From an uncultured Clostridia bacterium (GTDB lineage: Bacteria > Bacillota > Clostridia > Christensenellales > Borkfalkiaceae), in the NCBI GenBank assembly GCA_934271725.1, contig CAKQSC010000060.1, forward strand, positions 1-5,909: a stretch of 5,909 nt of DNA, given 5' to 3'. Positions 5,904 to 5,909 of this stretch are shown here, piece by piece. The notes below the pieces were generated by a model, which was not told the DNA's origin, did no database searches, and saw nothing but the letters and a program-made list of their open reading frames with translations. The translations under genes and the position numbers were made by a program. The first letter of the stretch is position 1. Every line of letters begins with the position of its first letter.

Positions 5904-5909
5904 CAACGC

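Overview
The window looks like part of the chromosome of a low-to-moderate G+C Bacillota, most likely an uncultured Clostridia-type anaerobe. This rests on strong GGAGG-type ribosome binding sites, Lys/Asn/Asp-rich proteins, AT-rich promoters, a clostridial-type LysR regulator, and the tmcAL (ylbM)/pta neighbourhood typical of clostridia. The genus cannot be told from the sequence. No phage, transposon, CRISPR or RNA gene is visible.

Layout, left to right. Bases 1-485 (minus) hold the N-terminal half of phosphate acetyltransferase (pta), cut by the window edge. Bases 486-623 are a control region shared with the divergent gene tmcAL (624-1799, plus), which encodes tRNA(Met) cytidine acetate ligase. 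A strong perfect hairpin at 1827-1858 lies between tmcAL and the converging minus-strand block and probably ends transcription from both sides. The minus-strand block reads, in transcription order, mnmE (5755-4406), a LysR-family regulator (4396-3503) and an unrecognised lipoprotein (3506-1863). Gaps are 9 nt and then an ATGA overlap, so this looks like one operon driven by a promoter near 5823-5856. Bases 5756-5909 are AT-rich non-coding DNA with that promoter and several inverted repeats.

How the genes relate. Pta interconverts acetyl-CoA and acetyl phosphate, and TmcAL spends acetate plus ATP to acetylate C34 of elongator tRNA(Met), so the left half has an acetate theme. MnmE modifies U34 of other tRNAs, so the window holds two wobble-base modification genes about 2.6 kb apart in separate transcription units. 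The least explained part is the regulator plus lipoprotein pair attached to mnmE. The lipoprotein has a clear lipobox but no domain I recognise, and it is translationally coupled to the regulator. I see no convincing evidence of a wholly new system. The best leads are this coupled pair and a symmetric inverted repeat placed between two face-to-face promoter candidates in the pta/tmcAL control region.
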